64,000 nt of DNA from Prorocentrum cordatum (lineage: Eukaryota; Sar; Dinophyceae; Prorocentrales; Prorocentraceae). Below are positions 62,709 through 64,000 of this stretch, one piece after another; positions within the stretch are counted from its first letter, which is position 1; each line of letters begins with the position of its first letter. The notes beneath the pieces are model-generated. The model searched no databases. It saw only the letters and a program-made list of their open reading frames with translations, and was not told the origin of the DNA. The DNA lies in assembly GCA_963575745.1 (NCBI GenBank), contig CAUYUJ010012603.1, forward strand, positions 37,501 to 101,500, given 5' to 3'. Both the position numbers and the translations under genes were made by a program.

Positions 62709-64000
62709 TGGCTTCCTTCTTGTTCGGCCTACACATCGAGGCACTGTGCGCGGTCTGCGCGGCTACTGGGCAAACTCCCAAAAAGGGCTGACGACGCAGG
62801 CAGCTCGGGCCGCGCGACGGGCCAACATCCTGAGCCCCAACTGGACTCGCAAGCTGAACCGCCTCGACATTGGCTTCAACCACCTGCGGCCCGTCACGGG
62901 CCCGAAAACGCATGCCCTCGGTGGCATCAGAGGGGTTTGCGGCGAGATGCGCCTGTCTTCGCCCCGGACCTCATCACAGCAACAGATGATGCTGGTCTAC
63001 CTCTGGGCGGAGGATCCGTCCTCACAGAGTGTCTGTCTTGGCAGACTCTCGCCCTTGTAAAAAAAACAGCAACAGATGACCTCGAAGCGTGGAGGCTACC
63101 CACGAGTCCTCCGGCCCAGCCCCCGACTTCACCCGCGGCACCAGCCACAACGGCAGAGCGACGAAGCAGGAGGCACTTCACGGCTGCCGGCTGTCAGACG
63201 CAAGCTGCGCCCGCGGAGCAGGGCGATGGCGCCGTGGCCAGCGCCTGCGCCGCTTGGGGGGTGGAAGGCGCCAGGGCGGCGGCCAGCCCCCGCCCCCGCG
63301 CGGCTCCCGGCTGCCTGCCGCGCGCCGAGCGCCACCGGCAGGAGGCCGAGCACGCAGCAGCGGCCGAGCGCCGGGCAGAGGCGGCCCGCCTGGCGGAGGC
63401 CGAGCGCCTGGCGGTGGCCGCGGCCGAGCGCGCCGCAGAGGCCGAGCGCCTGGCGGCCGAGCACCGGCCAGCCAGGCAGCCGCCCCGCGCCATGGCCTGG
63501 CGAGAGGCGGAGGCCCTCCCCGCGCGAGGCCGCCCCCCGGCGCGCGAGGCCGGGCGGCGGCCGCGCGCGGGGTGCGGCGAGGCCAGTCGCTGCGCCCGGG
63601 CCCCATGCGCCGGGCGGAGAGCCAGCACCGGGCGCAGGTCGAGCGCGCCGAGGCCGGGCGCCGCGCCGCGCCCGGGGCCGAGCGCTCGGCGGAGGCAGGC
63701 TGGGGCCGAGGCCGCGCGCGAGGCGGGGGGGGGTGCCAGCGGGCAGCCATGTCGACGGCGGCTCCTGCCACAGCTGGGAGCCCACCCTCGGCGAGGCCTT
63801 TCGGCTCCAGTGCGCGCGGTGCGCTGCCTCCGGCGCGTCCGCTTCTCCGACGAGCCCGGTGGCCGCCGCGCCGCAGCCGCAGGGAGGGATGGGGTGCGTC
63901 GACGGGTGTGGAGGAGCGGTGCTGTGGGAGTGGACTCCTATCGATGCTGGACTGCATGCCCTCCCCCTCTCTGCCCCCCTCTCCTCCGCGTTGGTTCATC
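62709..64000 (+). CDS. Partial open frame with coiled coil, runs off the window
   Basis: After a TGA at 62706-62708 one + frame stays open to the window end, 430 codons. It contains DAPVFAPDLITATDDAGLPLGG and QTLALVKKTATDDLEAW (the ATDD blocks come from a repeated ACAGCAACAGATGA), then a Pro/Ala-rich linker. A clear Ala/Glu/Arg/Leu coiled coil follows at about 63340-63480: AERRAEAARLAEAERLAVAAAERAAEAERLAAE. The first in-frame ATG is late (near 63492), so the true start is unknown; an unspliced intron or frameshift upstream is possible. Other frames and the minus strand are also open here because of GC content, so only the coiled-coil part is convincing. No family assigned. Confidence 0.45.

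Noticed and set aside
63178-63999. Minus-strand 273-codon frame at the window end
   Set aside because: The plus strand carries a clear heptad-like coiled coil here; the minus frame is Pro/Arg/Ala composition only.

Overview
The window looks like nuclear DNA of a dinoflagellate. The strongest evidence is two sequences nearly identical to the conserved dinoflagellate spliced leader (DinoSL), at 20027-20047 and 62599-62620. High GC, one-sided gene orientation, abundant degraded LINEs, very long purine or pyrimidine microsatellites and dinoflagellate-type proteins agree with this. I cannot name the species from the sequence. No rRNA or tRNA gene and no prokaryotic feature was recognised.

Layout. 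0-2.1 kb: two copies of a small inverted-repeat element (MITE, 8-bp target duplications) among GGA repeats. 2.15-12.1 kb: a young, intact Ty1/copia retrotransposon (2192-11938, 183-bp LTRs differing by one base, 5-bp target duplication, one 2990-codon gag-pol frame) inside an older small inverted-repeat element. 12.1-20 kb: no convincing gene; minisatellites, a TA-flanked MITE, and an 80-bp minisatellite. 20-28 kb: a degraded LINE whose 5' end carries a DinoSL relic and which is split by a 3.35-kb inverted-repeat element with a target duplication. 28-34 kb: a second degraded LINE-like region with RT-like and RNase H-like parts. 34-37 kb: a third MITE copy and long GGA and GAT/CAT tracts.

37-61 kb is the gene-bearing part, with all genes on the + strand: a TTF-zinc-finger/hAT-like gene, a gene ending in an S24/S26-peptidase-like domain, several small uncharacterised genes, a large Lys-tailed gene of unknown function, and a protein kinase fused to a probable Fe(II)/2-oxoglutarate dioxygenase domain. 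Most are broken by small frameshifts and in-frame stops, while the 9-kb retrotransposon frame is intact, so real gene decay (or RNA-level repair) is more likely than poor sequence. At least two introns can be proposed, and both contain an unusual palindromic minisatellite (unit core GAGCTCTAACATG) that also forms a 1.5-kb array at 49.3-50.9 kb.

The most unexpected signal is a 9-mer, CTGNAACAG. By eye it occurs about 30 times on the + strand between 37.4 and 60.8 kb, none were seen elsewhere in the window, and none were seen on the opposite strand of that region. It sits just before three likely start codons, after stop codons, and at or near several frame breaks. 62.6-64 kb: a second DinoSL relic followed by a frame open to the window edge with an Ala/Glu/Arg coiled coil, possibly a retroposed gene.
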